A DNA stretch of 64,000 nt from Bacteroidota bacterium (GCA_021156365.1 JAJNDK010000009.1:1-64000), one strand, 5' to 3'; shown: positions 42,766-51,605, counted from the first letter of the stretch. Notes: generated from the letters alone by a model not told the origin. A program made the numbers and translations.

Positions 42766-44862
42766 ATGGCAGAAGCAATCATTAAAAGCGAAGGAAAAGT
42801 GGCAAACGAAATTTCTACCGATTTATTAAAAAAAGCATTCGGATTATTGTGTACCGCCAAGAGCATGACAGAGCTGTACGAGGCGAACAAGGAAGTAACG
42901 GCCAAATATGTGCATGCTACTTCCCGTGGGCATGAGGCGATACAGATAGCACTGGGACTGCAGCTTCTGCCGCAGGATTTCCTGAGCGCCTATTACCGCG
43001 ACGACAGCATTCTTCTTTCCATTGGCATGCAGCCTTACGAGCTGATGCTGCAATTGCTCGCCAAGCGCGATGATCCCTTTTCCGGCGGAAGAACGTATTA
43101 CGCACATCCTTCCCTGCGCAGGGACAATATGCCGAAGATCCCGCACCAGAGCAGTGCTACAGGCATGCAGGCGATCCCGACCACCGGGATAGCAATGGGA
43201 TTACAATACCTGGAAGCTACAGGACTGGCAGCAGATCACGGCGATCAAAAGCCGGTGGCTGTTTGCTCATTAGGCGATGCCTGCATTACCGAAGGGGAAG
43301 TGGCAGAAGCCTTCCAGATGGCGGTGCTGAAAAAACTACCGATCTTATACCTGGTGCAGGACAATGAATGGGACATCTCGGCCCATGCCAAAGAGATCCG
43401 CGCCATGGATGCCACCGAATATGCACGAGGCTTCAAAGGCCTGGAAACACGCACCATCGACGGAACCGATTTCATCAAATCTTATAACACCATACAGGAT
43501 GTGCTCAACATCATCCGCAAGGAACGCAGGCCTTTCCTGATCCATGCAAAAGTTCCATTGCTCAATCACCATACATCCGGTGTGCGCAAGGAATGGTACC
43601 GCGACGACCTCGAAGAAGCTGCAAAAAAAGATCCCTACCCGCGCCTGAAAAATCAAATGATCATTGCAGGTGTGGATGCACTGACCTTAAAAAATATAGA
43701 AGAAGATGCCAAGGCACTGGTGCAGGCAGATTACGATAAAGCCGTGGCGGCCGAAGATCCGAAGCCGGAAGATGTATTGCTGCACGACTTCGCTCCTACT
43801 CCCGTTACTGAAGAAAAAGGAATAAGAAGTCCGGAAGGCAAGCAGGCAACCGTGATGGTGGATTCGGCGCTGTTCGCGATCCGCGAGCTGATGCAGAAAC
43901 ACCCGGAAGCATTGTTGTACGGGCAGGATGTGGGTGCGCGTTTGGGCGGGGTGTTCCGCGAGGCAGCTACATTGGCACAACAGTTCGGAAATCACCGCGT
44001 ATTCAATACACCGATCCAGGAAGCCTTCATCATCGGTTCTACCGTTGGGATGAGTGCTGTAGGATTAAAACCAATTGTAGAAGTTCAGTTTGCCGATTAT
44101 ATCTGGCCGGGCCTCAATCAGCTGTTTACAGAAGTTGCCCGCTCCTGTTATTTATCCAATGGGAAATGGCCGGTGAGCTGTATCCTGCGTGTACCAATTG
44201 GTGCATACGGAAGCGGCGGACCGTATCACAGCAGCTCGGTGGAGAGTGTGGTTACAAATATCCGTGGTATCAAAGTATGTTACCCTTCCACCGGCGCCGA
44301 TCTGAAAGGATTGATGAAAGCCGCTTTCTACGATCCGAACCCTGTGCTGATGCTGGAACACAAAGGACTGTACTGGAGCAAGATCAAAGGAACGGAAGAT
44401 GCAAAAACCATAGAGCCCGATGAAGATTATATCATCCCGATCGGGAAAGCACGACTGGTGCAGGAAGCAAGCGAAGAACATATCAAAGCCGGAAAATCCA
44501 TGACCGTGATCACTTACGGAATGGGTGTATACTGGGCGAAAAATGCAAGCAAAGCATTCCCCGGACAAGTGGAGATCGTAGACTTACGTACGCTCTCCCC
44601 TATCGATGAAGAAGCGATCTATGCTTCCGCAAATAAACACGGAAAAGTATTGGTACTCACCGAAGAGCCGCGTATTGCAGGTTTTGCGAACACCATTGCT
44701 TCATTGGTACAGATGAACTGCTTCGAACAATTAGACGGACCTGTGCGTGTATTAGGCGCAGAGAACATGCCTGCTATTGCATTGAACTCTACTCTGGAAA
44801 AAGCAATGCTGCCGAATGCAGAGAAGGTGGAAAAAGTGCTGGGGGAAGTGCTGGGGTATTGA
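42766..44862 (+). CDS. 2-oxoisovalerate dehydrogenase E1, alpha-beta fusion
   Basis: A 698-residue fusion of E1 alpha (about 1-330) and E1 beta (about 350-698). The TPP-binding stretch GDACITEGEVAEAF ... DNEWDIS lies in the alpha half, and GQDVGARLGGVFREA in the beta half. It decarboxylates branched-chain 2-oxo acids together with E2 and E3. The ATG at 42766 is preferred to a far upstream frame from 42130, which lies antisense to the outer-membrane gene. A palindrome pair and terminator follow. Confidence 0.93.
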   Translation: MAEAIIKSEGKVANEISTDLLKKAFGLLCTAKSMTELYEANKEVTAKYVHATSRGHEAIQIALGLQLLPQDFLSAYYRDDSILLSIGMQPYELMLQLLAKRDDPFSGGRTYYAHPSLRRDNMPKIPHQSSATGMQAIPTTGIAMGLQYLEATGLAADHGDQKPVAVCSLGDACITEGEVAEAFQMAVLKKLPILYLVQDNEWDISAHAKEIRAMDATEYARGFKGLETRTIDGTDFIKSYNTIQDVLNIIRKERRPFLIHAKVPLLNHHTSGVRKEWYRDDLEEAAKKDPYPRLKNQMIIAGVDALTLKNIEEDAKALVQADYDKAVAAEDPKPEDVLLHDFAPTPVTEEKGIRSPEGKQATVMVDSALFAIRELMQKHPEALLYGQDVGARLGGVFREAATLAQQFGNHRVFNTPIQEAFIIGSTVGMSAVGLKPIVEVQFADYIWPGLNQLFTEVARSCYLSNGKWPVSCILRVPIGAYGSGGPYHSSSVESVVTNIRGIKVCYPSTGADLKGLMKAAFYDPNPVLMLEHKGLYWSKIKGTEDAKTIEPDEDYIIPIGKARLVQEASEEHIKAGKSMTVITYGMGVYWAKNASKAFPGQVEIVDLRTLSPIDEEAIYASANKHGKVLVLTEEPRIAGFANTIASLVQMNCFEQLDGPVRVLGAENMPAIALNSTLEKAMLPNAEKVEKVLGEVLGY

Positions 44863-44870
44863 GCTTACCA

Positions 44871-44919
44871 TCCCGATAGCTACCGGGAGCGGATTGCACA
44901 GTCCCGATAGCTATCGGGA
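44871..44919. repeat. Pair of 18-bp palindromes
   Basis: TCCCGATAGCTACCGGGA (44871-44888, one mismatch) and TCCCGATAGCTATCGGGA (44902-44919, perfect) lie 13 bp apart, directly after the E1 gene. Confidence 0.9.
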
Positions 44920-44972
44920 GCGCGGATACTGATTCGGGTTAAAATTAACGTGGATGTTGACAGGATAAAAAC

Positions 44973-44996
44973 AAAGGGCGGGTATACTGCCCTTTT
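44973..44996 (+). terminator. Terminator AAAGGGC / GCCCTTT
   Basis: A 7-bp stem with a 9-nt loop followed by a T run, 110 bp after the E1 gene and just before the T9SS gene. Confidence 0.8.
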
Positions 44997-45031
44997 TTGT
45001 GAGAGGGATATATTATACTAAACAAACAACA

Positions 45032-46462
45032 ATGAGACAACTTTTACTCAGCCTGACGATCTTTCTCACTGTGACTGCTGTACACGGACAAAAATATGGC
45101 AATGTCTGGCAATTCGGTAATAGCGTAGGCATTGACTTTAATACCTGCAATCCGACTGTAGTTAGTGGAAGTAATTCAGGGACCGAAGGTTGTTCTGCCA
45201 TATGTGACAGCACTGGACAACTCCTGTTTTATACCAATTCCGACAATGTATGGGACAGATCACACAATGCAATGTCAAATGGAACTTTAATTTCCAGTAA
45301 CGGAACGTTAAGTCAGGTACTGATAATTCCTAAACCTCTTTCTGTAAATCTTTATTACATCATAACTACAAAAGTTCAGGCGGCCGGTAGTTTAACATTG
45401 CAATACCATGTGGTGGATATGGCGCTTAACGGCGGATCAGGAGATGTAACCATTAAAAACAATGTCCTTTCCACTTTAAATGTTACAGAACAGATCTCCG
45501 CCACTTTTCATAGTAACGGAACAGATATCTGGCTGATGACGCATGAATACGGTTCAGGTAATTTTTTAGCATTTCTTGTTTCATCAACAGGGATATCTTC
45601 AACACCCGTCATTTCAAATGCCGGGCCTGCACATGTTGCCTGCATTTCTAACATCAATGCGCGGGGAGAAATAAAATTTTCTCCCGACGGAAGTAAATTA
45701 GCATTTAACGCTAATGGTGTTGGTGGAAATGACCCTTCTAATCTTTTAACTTTATGCGATTTTGATAAAAACACCGGAGTCGTTTCAAATCCGCTTAATC
45801 TTCCATTCAGCCGGGGCGAATTCGGATTGTCATTTTCTCCCGACAATTCAAAACTATACGGAACAACCTGGAAGGCTTTTAATTTTACATCGGGCGACTA
45901 CAATTATCTGTATCAGTTTGATCTTTCCGGTGGTGTTCCTTCCACTATTATCAGTTCAAAACAAATAATAGATTCCATGCAGGTTCCGGTAAGCTATGGC
46001 TCATTAAAAATCGGGCCTGATGGCAAAATATATGTTCGGTATACCGGCTCAGGCTATCTTGGTGTAATACATTCTCCTAACCAACCCGGCGCTGCCTGCA
46101 ATTTTGTTAGAAATGGGTTCCTCATCGGGAGCCAAAGCGGGCAATACGGTTTAAATAATTACATTGAATATGCGGCATACTGCAACACTACAGCCATTTC
46201 AACATGGGCTGGCTCTAAAAATCAAATAAACATTGCCCCTAATCCATTTTCCACTCAGACGGTTTTGCGTACTGACAATTATTTCCGGAATGCAACGCTT
46301 ACTGTTTACAATTCTTTCGGACAAATCGTAAAAGAAATAAAAAATATTTCGGGAGAGACGATCCTTCTCTCCCGCGACGATCTTCCGGGCGGACTGTATT
46401 TCATTCGGCTGACACAGGATACTAAAGTGATTTCGACAGGTACATTAGTAATAACGGACTAA
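45032..46462 (+). CDS. T9SS-exported WD40-like protein
   Basis: About 476 residues from the ATG at 45032. A signal peptide ends near VHGQ. Repeats with KFSPDGSKLAF, SFSPDNSKLYG and IGPDGKIYVRY fit a WD40-like propeller. The C-terminal 80 residues form a type A T9SS sorting domain (INIAPNPFSTQTVL...YNSFGQIVKEI). Role unknown; such proteins are exported to the cell surface. It is the first gene of the block bracketed by the E1-gene end and its remnant. Confidence 0.8.
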   Translation: MRQLLLSLTIFLTVTAVHGQKYGNVWQFGNSVGIDFNTCNPTVVSGSNSGTEGCSAICDSTGQLLFYTNSDNVWDRSHNAMSNGTLISSNGTLSQVLIIPKPLSVNLYYIITTKVQAAGSLTLQYHVVDMALNGGSGDVTIKNNVLSTLNVTEQISATFHSNGTDIWLMTHEYGSGNFLAFLVSSTGISSTPVISNAGPAHVACISNINARGEIKFSPDGSKLAFNANGVGGNDPSNLLTLCDFDKNTGVVSNPLNLPFSRGEFGLSFSPDNSKLYGTTWKAFNFTSGDYNYLYQFDLSGGVPSTIISSKQIIDSMQVPVSYGSLKIGPDGKIYVRYTGSGYLGVIHSPNQPGAACNFVRNGFLIGSQSGQYGLNNYIEYAAYCNTTAISTWAGSKNQINIAPNPFSTQTVLRTDNYFRNATLTVYNSFGQIVKEIKNISGETILLSRDDLPGGLYFIRLTQDTKVISTGTLVITD

Positions 46463-46502
46463 CAAAAGAGCTGGCCAGATGCGGACAGATACAATACACA
46501 AC

Positions 46503-47027
46503 ATGAAAAAAGGATTAATCATTCTACTAATCGCGACCTCCTTCTGTTTCGGTTTCGCATTTAAAACAATACTTACAAAGCAACCGGAGGACGCGGCAAA
46601 ATTGAAAAAAGTAACCGGCATCGGTGGCATCTTTTTTAAGTGCAGGGACCCGAAGGCTATGAGAGAGTGGTATAAAACCAATCTCGGGCTGAGCACCAAT
46701 CAATACGGAAGCGTTTTCGAATGGTACCAGGGAGCAGATTCTACCAAAAAAGGATTTACGCAATGGAGCCCCTTCAATGAAAAAACAAAATACTTTGAAC
46801 CTTCGACGAAAGACTTTATGATCAATTACAGGGTGGAGAACATGGAAGCGCTTGTTGCGGAATTGAAAAAGAACAAGGTAACCATTGTAGACACCATAGC
46901 CACATACGACTATGGGAAGTTCGTACATATTCTCGACGCGGAAGGGAACAAGCTGGAGCTTTGGGAGCCCAATGACATCGTGTATGAGAAATTAGGTAAA
47001 GATATGGGCAGTAAGACTACTAAATAA
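46503..47027 (+). CDS. VOC-family exported protein
   Basis: About 174 residues from the ATG at 46503. A hydrophobic N-terminal helix (signal or anchor) is followed by a VOC (glyoxalase/bleomycin resistance-like) fold with GIGGIFFKCRDPKAMREWYKTNLGLS and DYGKFVHILDAEGNKLELWEP. VOC proteins bind a divalent metal in a paired beta-alpha-beta fold; the substrate is unknown. Export is unusual for this family. Confidence 0.85.
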   Translation: MKKGLIILLIATSFCFGFAFKTILTKQPEDAAKLKKVTGIGGIFFKCRDPKAMREWYKTNLGLSTNQYGSVFEWYQGADSTKKGFTQWSPFNEKTKYFEPSTKDFMINYRVENMEALVAELKKNKVTIVDTIATYDYGKFVHILDAEGNKLELWEPNDIVYEKLGKDMGSKTTK

Positions 47028-47036
47028 GCAAAAACA

Positions 47037-47200
47037 GAACATCTGACGATAAGAGATGGGAAAGTGTATGCTGAGTATTTACCGGCACATAGAAGTTCTG
47101 ACCGGAGATTGCCGAGCTTCAATCATTGAATTTTGTATCCGGGATAAAGCCAACACTTGATGTTGAATCTATGCGTTTGGTTGCAGGAGGAATCGGCTAA
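47037..47200 (+). pseudogene. Gene fragment in two frames
   Basis: Two adjacent stop-free pieces read like protein: LTIRDGKVYAEYLPAHRSS ... in one frame, ending TGA at 47127-47129, then FVSGIKPTLDVESMRLVAGG in another, ending at TAA 47198-47200. A frameshift at about 47129 and a missing start suggest a decayed gene end. The family is not recognised. The spacer 47028-47304 holds nothing else that I can identify. Confidence 0.35.
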
Positions 47201-47304
47201 AACGACCACTTATAAAACCAAAACAGCAGTATGCTAAATCATACACTGGCATTTCACCGGAAAACCCTTTATTTGGGGCCTCAAAACCAAACTACGCTTA
47301 TATT

Positions 47305-47892
47305 ATGAAACAAGCCTTTTTGCTGACCTTTGTTCTCCTGAACATTGTCCTGTTCTCTCAAACCAATACGCCTGCTTATGCAGCAAAGCTGGATAGTATT
47401 ACAAAAAACAAGTTCATTTTCTCGACCGTTTCCGAAACATACAGCAGCTCCCATAGCACGAACGGTGGTTTGACCGGTGGAACAGCCCGTGGAATAAGTG
47501 TTTATTTCCATGTGGGCAGGGATGGCTATTTGCAGAACATCGGCCGCAAATCAAAGAACCTGTTGAAAGCGATCAAAGACGATCCAGAGGCTGTAGCAGA
47601 GCTGAACAATGCGAAAAAGCATCTGCGAAAAAAACGATTGTACAATACATTGGAATATGTTTCGTATGCCGTTACCCTCGGTGGAGCAATAACTCTATTT
47701 GTGGGGCTCGACAAACGTGAAGACACAGGAGAGAGCGGTTTGGCTGCAGGAGGCGGTGTGTTAACCGCAGCTGGATTCGGTGGGATCATAGGTTTTCACC
47801 GGCTCACCGACAAAGAAATGGATTCCTGGAGAGACAGTATCAAAAAAGCCGTTGAAATATACAACCAGAATTTACTTGCAAAGATCCAATAA
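47305..47892 (+). CDS. Exported membrane protein
   Basis: A 195-residue protein with a signal peptide (MKQAFLLTFVLLNIV...SQ). A basic coiled-coil-like section (NAKKHLRKKRLYNTLEY, about 100-118) is followed by two glycine-rich hydrophobic segments (about 120-165, VTLGGAITLFVGL and GGGVLTAAGFGGIIGF). It ends in a charged helix. No family is recognised. The next gene starts two bases after its stop. Confidence 0.65.
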   Translation: MKQAFLLTFVLLNIVLFSQTNTPAYAAKLDSITKNKFIFSTVSETYSSSHSTNGGLTGGTARGISVYFHVGRDGYLQNIGRKSKNLLKAIKDDPEAVAELNNAKKHLRKKRLYNTLEYVSYAVTLGGAITLFVGLDKREDTGESGLAAGGGVLTAAGFGGIIGFHRLTDKEMDSWRDSIKKAVEIYNQNLLAKIQ

Positions 47893-47893
47893 C

Positions 47894-48517
47894 ATGAAAA
47901 CGATTTTATTTGTACTGGCATTGCTTTACACCGGCTTGATCCTTGGACAGGAAAATGATACCTGGCCTTTTTACGTTTACAAAACGGAAGCCGATTTTTT
48001 TGCCGGTAAAAGAACGGTGCTCTGCATGCACACAGGATCCTCGACTTCATCGGGCCACGTCTTTAAATTTAAGGATGAGAAAAAGAAGAGATTTAAAGTT
48101 TCCCTCCCGGATTCCGCCTTCTTCGGATACGACAATGCAGGATTAAAAAAAATGCGCATACCTTCCATAGATAAAATATTTAAAATGAGCTACTATTCAT
48201 TCCTGGGCGGGAATAAAGATTATTTTATTATAAGCAAAGGCCAGGAAGGCAGCTACAGTTTTGACGAAGAAGGATATGTAACGGCATGGATTCCTTTCAT
48301 GTATAACGGCTGGGCTATATCATTCACCTATTTCGATAAAAAAAGGAACCTGGAAAATGTGACCATTGAAGAAATACTTGCGTTCGATCCTGAGCTGAAA
48401 GCAAAGTACGATACAGAGACCGCGGGCACCGACAAAAAAGCATTCAAGGCCGCCAAGCACCTAATCGACGTGAAGTACTTCAAAGAATATATGAAAAGGC
48501 AAATGAAGACACAATAG
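47894..48517 (+). CDS. Exported protein of unknown function
   Basis: About 207 residues from the ATG at 47894, where a signal peptide begins (MKTILFVLALLYTGLILGQ). The mature part is soluble, Lys- and aromatic-rich (PFYVYKTEADFFAGKRTV, YFIISKGQEGSYSF) without a known domain. It starts one base after the upstream gene stop, so the two exported proteins are cotranslated. A remnant of the E1 gene lies directly after its stop. Confidence 0.65.
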   Translation: MKTILFVLALLYTGLILGQENDTWPFYVYKTEADFFAGKRTVLCMHTGSSTSSGHVFKFKDEKKKRFKVSLPDSAFFGYDNAGLKKMRIPSIDKIFKMSYYSFLGGNKDYFIISKGQEGSYSFDEEGYVTAWIPFMYNGWAISFTYFDKKRNLENVTIEEILAFDPELKAKYDTETAGTDKKAFKAAKHLIDVKYFKEYMKRQMKTQ

Positions 48518-48518
48518 C

Positions 48519-48605
48519 ACTGAATGCCGAACCCCGGGAAAGCCATGCTGTCGAAGGTGGAGAAAGTGCTTGGGTATTGAGAGCGACTCCCCATAGCTAT
48601 CAGGA
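48519..48605 (+). pseudogene. Remnant of the E1 gene 3' end and palindrome
   Basis: This piece matches 44782-44888: the codons around AMLSKVEKVLGY stop resemble the true C-terminus of the E1 protein (AMLPNAEKVEKVLGEVLGY stop), and a degenerate copy of the palindrome follows. About 20 bp are missing inside. It indicates a duplication, or a block insertion between direct repeats. Confidence 0.75.
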
Positions 48606-48674
48606 TCGCAAAAAAGTGGCGCTTATCCTGCTAAATTGGGAGTATAAGCGAAGCTTTATGGCGAGTATACAATA

Positions 48675-48683
48675 GTTAGCGGT
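48675..48683 (+). repeat. Cassette boundary 1 (GTTAGCGGT)
   Basis: The left end of the first putative cassette. Its reverse complement, ACCGCTAAC, stands at the cassette's right end (49349-49357). Upstream imperfect pairing (CGCTTAT / ATAAGCG) may be the rest of an attC-like site. Confidence 0.5.
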
Positions 48684-48744
48684 CAGGTTATGACAACAGC
48701 GAACTCAAAATAGCCTTTTGACAAATAACGTAAAGACAAAAAAA

Positions 48745-49356
48745 ATGAGAAAATTTCTAACGCTAAAACATTGGCAACTATTCGGACTTTTAATGGGACT
48801 TCCAATGGTATTTCAATTCATCACAATTGGTTCAGTTATTTCAAGTAACGACCCGACAACTATGTTTTACTTTTTTCCAATTATGATGATATTTTTCATT
48901 GGACTTTTCTTTGGTTGGTTCTATGCACTTGGGACAAACCTTCATAAAAAACTTCCACCGACAGCGACAATGAATTTGACACGTTTCAAAATATTTCTTC
49001 TTATTCCAGTAGTGTATATGCTACTTATTTCTGTTTTTATGGCAGGTACGTTTGCCAACATTTCAACAGGCGAACAACCTAACCCAGCAATTTTCGGAAT
49101 AATAGTTCCACTACATTTATTTTCAATGTTCTGTATTTTTTATTGTTTATACTTTAACGCAAAAGCATTAAAGACAGTAGAATGGCAAAAACCGGTGACA
49201 TTTAGTGACTTTGCAGGTGAGTTTTTCTTGATTTGGTTTTTCCCAATAGGAATTTGGATTATACAGCCAAGAATAAATAAACTCTTTGACACAACGACTA
49301 CAACTTACTTGACAGCAATATTCAATAGCTTGACGAAAAAAAGCCCGAACCGCTAA
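48745..49356 (+). CDS. Polytopic membrane protein (cassette 1)
   Basis: About 203 residues from the ATG at 48745. Five hydrophobic segments are visible (about 15-35, 45-67, 85-107, 120-142 and 158-178). AT-rich composition differs from the neighbouring GC-balanced genes. The TAA stop (49354-49356) lies inside ACCGCTAAC, the right inverted repeat of the cassette. No family is recognised. It has no visible terminator of its own and is followed by an imperfect palindrome. Confidence 0.7.
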   Translation: MRKFLTLKHWQLFGLLMGLPMVFQFITIGSVISSNDPTTMFYFFPIMMIFFIGLFFGWFYALGTNLHKKLPPTATMNLTRFKIFLLIPVVYMLLISVFMAGTFANISTGEQPNPAIFGIIVPLHLFSMFCIFYCLYFNAKALKTVEWQKPVTFSDFAGEFFLIWFFPIGIWIIQPRINKLFDTTTTTYLTAIFNSLTKKSPNR

Positions 49357-49485
49357 CATCGGTTTGGCAATATGGCGGCTGATGTGCAAAATTCAAGTTC
49401 AGTTCTTCTATTGAACTTTTGTACAAAACTCAACTTTTGTGCTTCGATTTCCGCCACAGCGCAAGCCCGTAAAACGACGTTATAA
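49351..49485 (+). repeat. attC-like imperfect palindrome 1
   Basis: It begins CGCTAAC and ends GTTATAA. The arms pair imperfectly (GGTTTGGC ... TGGCGG on the left with CCGCCA ... GCAAGCC on the right), with bulged bases and a variable middle. The layout matches a cassette-recombination site. Confidence 0.55.
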
Positions 49486-49503
49486 GACATTTAAAACAAT
49501 AAC

Positions 49504-50403
49504 ATGTATTTAAGAAAATTATTTACTCTCCTAATCTCAAGTTGTGTGCTGATATCATGTCAATTTAACCAATCTGTAAATAAAGACCTCGTGACAGGAG
49601 CATATACAAGAGGTGATGGAGTTGGCTCTGACGACGTTGTAATAAAAATTAATGGGAAAGTCGATACCCGAACTAAATTTGTTTATGGTGAAAAGGTAGA
49701 GTTTCAATTTCCTAACATTGCTGGTCTCACGAAAGAAAACGGTAAGTTTTTCCCTGCAATGTCAATGTCTATTATTAAAAATGGAAAAGATACTGTGTAC
49801 AATCAACAAGAATTATTGACAGAAATTGAAAATGGCACAGATCTATCTCCATTGACAGTGCAGTCGGAGTTTTTTGCTACTTTGCCATTTGAAAATAATG
49901 AGACATATAAAGCTTTAATTAAAATTAAAGATAAAAAGGGAAAAGGGACGTTTGAATATGAATTACCATTTACTGTTCAAAAAAACAACTTGATCAGCGT
50001 AAAACCTACAAACCTTACATACTCAAAAATCTATCTTTGGGACGAGACCGACAAAATAATCATGGCCAACAAAAATATAAATACAGATCACCTCTACGTT
50101 CTAATATTTGAAGGAGTTGATGGATTTGTAAAAACAAACACTATTTGTTATCCTGCTCTTTCAACAGATATTATTGATAGCAAAGGCAATCCAATATTAT
50201 CGAAAGCTAATGTTTTTGAATCTTATAAAGACAGCGGGGTATCATACGAAAAAATTAAAGACCAAAAGATAACTGTCGAGTTAAAATTTGGATCTGGAGT
50301 TATAAATAATCCGTGTAAATTTAAAGCCTCACTTACTGATTTAAAATCAAATAATAGGATTGACGTGGAAGCTGATTTAGAATTCCTTTCTTACGCTCAT
50401 TAG
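49504..50403 (+). CDS. AT-rich lipoprotein (cassette 2)
   Basis: A 299-residue lipoprotein (lipobox LISC, Cys19). The body is rich in beta strands and lysine with no named domain (e.g. VVIKINGKVDTRTKFVYGEKVEFQF). Its composition is visibly AT-rich against the flanking genome. Its borders are GTTATAAGAC at 49479 and GTCTTATAAC at 50415, a 10-bp perfect inverted repeat. The stop codon lies 11 bp before the right repeat. Confidence 0.7.
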   Translation: MYLRKLFTLLISSCVLISCQFNQSVNKDLVTGAYTRGDGVGSDDVVIKINGKVDTRTKFVYGEKVEFQFPNIAGLTKENGKFFPAMSMSIIKNGKDTVYNQQELLTEIENGTDLSPLTVQSEFFATLPFENNETYKALIKIKDKKGKGTFEYELPFTVQKNNLISVKPTNLTYSKIYLWDETDKIIMANKNINTDHLYVLIFEGVDGFVKTNTICYPALSTDIIDSKGNPILSKANVFESYKDSGVSYEKIKDQKITVELKFGSGVINNPCKFKASLTDLKSNNRIDVEADLEFLSYAH

Positions 50404-50414
50404 GACAGCAAAAC

Positions 50415-50510
50415 GTCTTATAACAGAAGCTTAGCGCTCAGGTGCCAAAAATACGTTATCTTTTAGACAGCGGTAAAGGCGCCCGAACGCCAAGCTGCAA
50501 GCCGTTAGAT
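50415..50510 (+). repeat. attC-like imperfect palindrome 2
   Basis: It runs from GTCTTATAAC to GTTAGAT. The arms AGCTTAGCG ... GGTGCC and GGCGCC ... CGCCAAGCT pair over most positions with bulges, around a variable central loop, again like an attC site. Confidence 0.6.
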
Positions 50511-50559
50511 GTAAAACGAATCACCTTTAAGAAACAAACCGACTAAATAAAAACATATT

Positions 50560-51204
50560 ATGACAAGATTTACGTTACTTCTAATTTTGATTGGGCTATA
50601 CTCATGTGGTCATAAAGTACTTACGCCGGACAACAAAATCCAAAGGTTTGATAACGAATGGACAAAAGGAGCAAAGATTCGAAATGATTTTGATTCTACT
50701 ATGCAAGAGTTTCTAAAATCAATAAAGGACTCAGCTATCAGGGAGGCTTGGAAAACCGACATTAACGATTATACTTATCAGTCAACCGTTTTATTTGAAC
50801 ACTTAAGTGACATTGGGACAATACTCAAGGTTCAAGCTGATACAGTTTCATGGCACACAGCTGATACATTGCGTCCTCTTTTCATGAAACATCGTGACGA
50901 AACAGATAATACGACCGCACTTTTATCTCATGGACTAAATACAGTTATTCATGAGCATCTAACATGGTTTGACGGTGTCTTTGGAGATTCCCTGTATTTT
51001 TATAACACAAAAAAACAAATTCCCCTGCAACATAACAATAAACTTTTAGAATATTGGATTGAGGAACGGTCAAATATAAAGACACCTATTGATTTTGAGG
51101 TCTTTCAACTAAATATCCGTCAAAAATCATTCATTGTTTTAGACAGTATGCTAATGAGCTGCAAGCGGACATATAACAATGATCAATCCAAACAAACTAA
51201 ATAG
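50560..51204 (+). CDS. AT-rich lipoprotein (cassette 3)
   Basis: A 214-residue lipoprotein: lipobox YSC at Cys16. The body is helical and charged (e.g. NEWTKGAKIRNDFDSTMQEF) with no known domain. The start of the cassette is GTTAGATGT (50504); a near match to its complement, ACATATAAC, stands at 51169-51177, inside the last codons. The reading frame continues a little further into foreign sequence, so the original C-terminus may have been altered. A broken chrA gene follows. Confidence 0.7.
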   Translation: MTRFTLLLILIGLYSCGHKVLTPDNKIQRFDNEWTKGAKIRNDFDSTMQEFLKSIKDSAIREAWKTDINDYTYQSTVLFEHLSDIGTILKVQADTVSWHTADTLRPLFMKHRDETDNTTALLSHGLNTVIHEHLTWFDGVFGDSLYFYNTKKQIPLQHNNKLLEYWIEERSNIKTPIDFEVFQLNIRQKSFIVLDSMLMSCKRTYNNDQSKQTK

Positions 51205-51206
51205 AC

Positions 51207-51534
51207 ACTCTGGCAATCCTGCAAGGAACCGGCATATTAACAGCGACAAATACAAAATTGTTTCTGACCTTCTTAAAAATCGGTTCCGTTCTTTACGGCA
51301 GCGGTTCGTTTTGTTCGCATTCCTCGACAGCGAATTGGTTTCACAAGGTCTTTTAACCCGGGTAAAGACATCATTGCTGACTGGCGGACAATTGTAATTG
51401 CGTTGACGAGCATCATCGTGACATTTGCATTTAAAAAGGTTAACAGCGTTTTTATTGTAATTGGCGGTTCGATCCTGAGCTACCTGGAGCAACCAATTTC
51501 TTTCATCGACCGTATTTCGATGCATAATTGTTAA
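51207..51534 (+). pseudogene. chrA: Broken chromate transporter gene
   Basis: Three frames in a row encode ChrA-like pieces: TLAILQGTGILTA ... FLKIGSVLYGSG (from 51207), then FVLFAFLDSELVSQGLLTR after a one-base loss near 51305, then ADWRTIVIALTSII ... NSVFIVIGGSILSYL in the third frame to a TAA at 51532-51534. About 90 residues are missing between the second and third pieces. No start is present. It is a decayed CHR-domain gene, not functional. Confidence 0.75.
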
Positions 51535-51605
51535 ATAAAGGCATATATTTATTGTTTATCAATAAATATGTTTATGTTTGCAGCATAATCATAATAGCAA
51601 TTATC

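Noticed and set aside
48675-51178. Cassettes as insertion sequences
   Set aside because: No transposase and no target-site duplications; inverted repeats differ from one unit to the next, which fits cassettes better than one IS.
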